DNA of 6,303 nt. Source: Bacillota bacterium (GTDB lineage Bacteria; Bacillota_I; Bacilli_A; RFN20; CAG-826). The notes below the pieces were generated by a model that saw only the letters and a list, made by a program, of their open reading frames with translations, was not told where the DNA came from and searched no databases. The stretch lies in the NCBI GenBank assembly GCA_026387995.1, contig JAPLKQ010000119.1, positions 1 to 6,303 on the forward strand. The letters run 5' to 3'. Positions 5,589-6,303 of this stretch are shown in pieces; position 1 is the first letter of the stretch, and the number at the start of each line of letters is the position of its first letter. The translations under genes were made by a program, and so were the position numbers.

Positions 5589-6303
5589 GAATTAAAACGA
5601 CTTTGCCGCTATTACCGGAAATCATCTTGGCCATCGCTTCTTCCATTTGATCTAACGGATAGGTGTGCGTGACGATTTTGTTCAAATCCAGTTTTCCGGA
5701 AGCAATTAAAACGCCCATTTGTTCCCAGGTCTTGTACATCTCGCGTCCGGTGACGCCATAGATGTGGATACCTTTAAAGACGATATCATTTGAGAAGTCA
5801 ATTTCAATAGTGCCGTCGCCGATGCCGAGCATCGACATTTTTCCGCCTTTTTTAACGTACTTGAACGCCGCTTCGATGGCGCTTTTGCGGCCGGAGAATT
5901 CAGCCACCACGTCCACGCCTTTGCCGCCGGTTTCTTCTAAGACACGTTTAATGACGTCTTCCTTCATCGGATTGATGACCACGTTGGCACCGAGTTCTTT
6001 GGCAAGGTTAATACGGTATTCATTCACTTCGACGGCGATGATCTTTTTCGCGCCCACCGCTTTCGCGATATTGACGCCCATGAGGCCAATCGGCCCGCAG
6101 CCAACGACAGCCACGGTTTTATCTTTGATCTCGAAATGCATCATCGTGTGGACGGCATTTCCGAGAGGTTCCTGGATACAGAGATATTTAGGTTCAGTCT
6201 TGGTTTTATTGACGATGAGGTTTGACGCCGGGAGCTTCACGTATTCGGCAAAGCAACCATCGATGCAGACCCCGATGATTTTCGTGTTTTCGCAAATATG
6301 GAA
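5584..6303 (-). CDS. tdh: L-threonine 3-dehydrogenase, C-terminal part (cut by right edge)
   Basis: This NAD-dependent, zinc-containing medium-chain dehydrogenase oxidises L-threonine to 2-amino-3-ketobutyrate in the cytosol. The frame is open to the edge, so 239 residues are visible of roughly 340. The part carrying the catalytic zinc ligands and most structural-zinc cysteines lies outside the window, though HICEN near the start probably holds the last structural cysteine. A GTG at 6240 is in frame but is internal, because HICENTKIIGVCIDGCFAEY before it is conserved Tdh sequence. Further landmarks are EPLGNAVHT, the Rossmann-fold GCGPIGLMG followed by the acidic residue of AVEVNEYR (favouring NAD over NADP), GKGVDVVAEFSG, and the Tdh-typical GVTGREMYKTWEQM. 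GREM-x-x-TW separates threonine dehydrogenase from other zinc dehydrogenases such as sorbitol or butanediol dehydrogenase. It is the first visible gene of an operon with kbl, and its promoter is off the window. Confidence 0.93.
   Translation of the reverse strand, partial: FHICENTKIIGVCIDGCFAEYVKLPASNLIVNKTKTEPKYLCIQEPLGNAVHTMMHFEIKDKTVAVVGCGPIGLMGVNIAKAVGAKKIIAVEVNEYRINLAKELGANVVINPMKEDVIKRVLEETGGKGVDVVAEFSGRKSAIEAAFKYVKKGGKMSMLGIGDGTIEIDFSNDIVFKGIHIYGVTGREMYKTWEQMGVLIASGKLDLNKIVTHTYPLDQMEEAMAKMISGNSGKVVLIP

Noticed and set aside
5584..6240. GTG at 6240 as the start of tdh
   Set aside because: The frame stays open to the window edge and the 21 codons before the GTG encode typical Tdh sequence, so the gene begins beyond the right edge.

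Overview
All genes lie on the minus strand in three transcription units. Standard code fits: about fifteen Trp codons are all TGG, with no in-frame TGA across some 1,600 codons. Strong AGGAGG-type ribosome sites, moderate base composition, a poly-Ser lipoprotein with BspA-type leucine-rich repeats and a LemA protein suggest a low-to-mid GC Gram-positive bacterium or wall-less relative (Bacillota / Mycoplasmatota side). The exact lineage is inference and cannot be fixed from this window.

Right end (6303 to about 4362): a tdh-kbl operon for threonine breakdown. tdh runs off the right edge, so its N-terminal third is missing. kbl follows after 12 bases, with its ribosome site joined to the tdh stop, and an intrinsic terminator ends the unit. 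Tdh oxidises L-threonine to 2-amino-3-ketobutyrate, and Kbl cleaves that with CoA to glycine and acetyl-CoA.

Middle (4303 to about 2247): a single-gene unit with a near-consensus promoter, a 643-residue surface lipoprotein and a terminator. The protein has a lipid-anchor signal, a 43-residue serine-rich stalk, an InlB-type repeat, a short LRR_5 block, an unrecognised beta-rich domain and a longer LRR_5 block.

Left end (about 2225 to 1): an operon with an extended -10 promoter. It encodes a two-helix membrane protein (189 aa), an overlapping 423-aa reading frame that looks like the rest of the same protein, and the 5' end of a LemA-family gene cut by the left edge. The junction of the first two frames (1553-1569) carries TCC TGA C and is the most interesting spot: a broken gene, an assembly indel, or a +1 recoding site. 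Nothing in the window resembles a tRNA, rRNA, CRISPR array, insertion sequence or phage. The two gaps between units (about 160 and 190 bases) are accounted for by terminators and promoters, and no gene-free stretch exceeds 300 bases.
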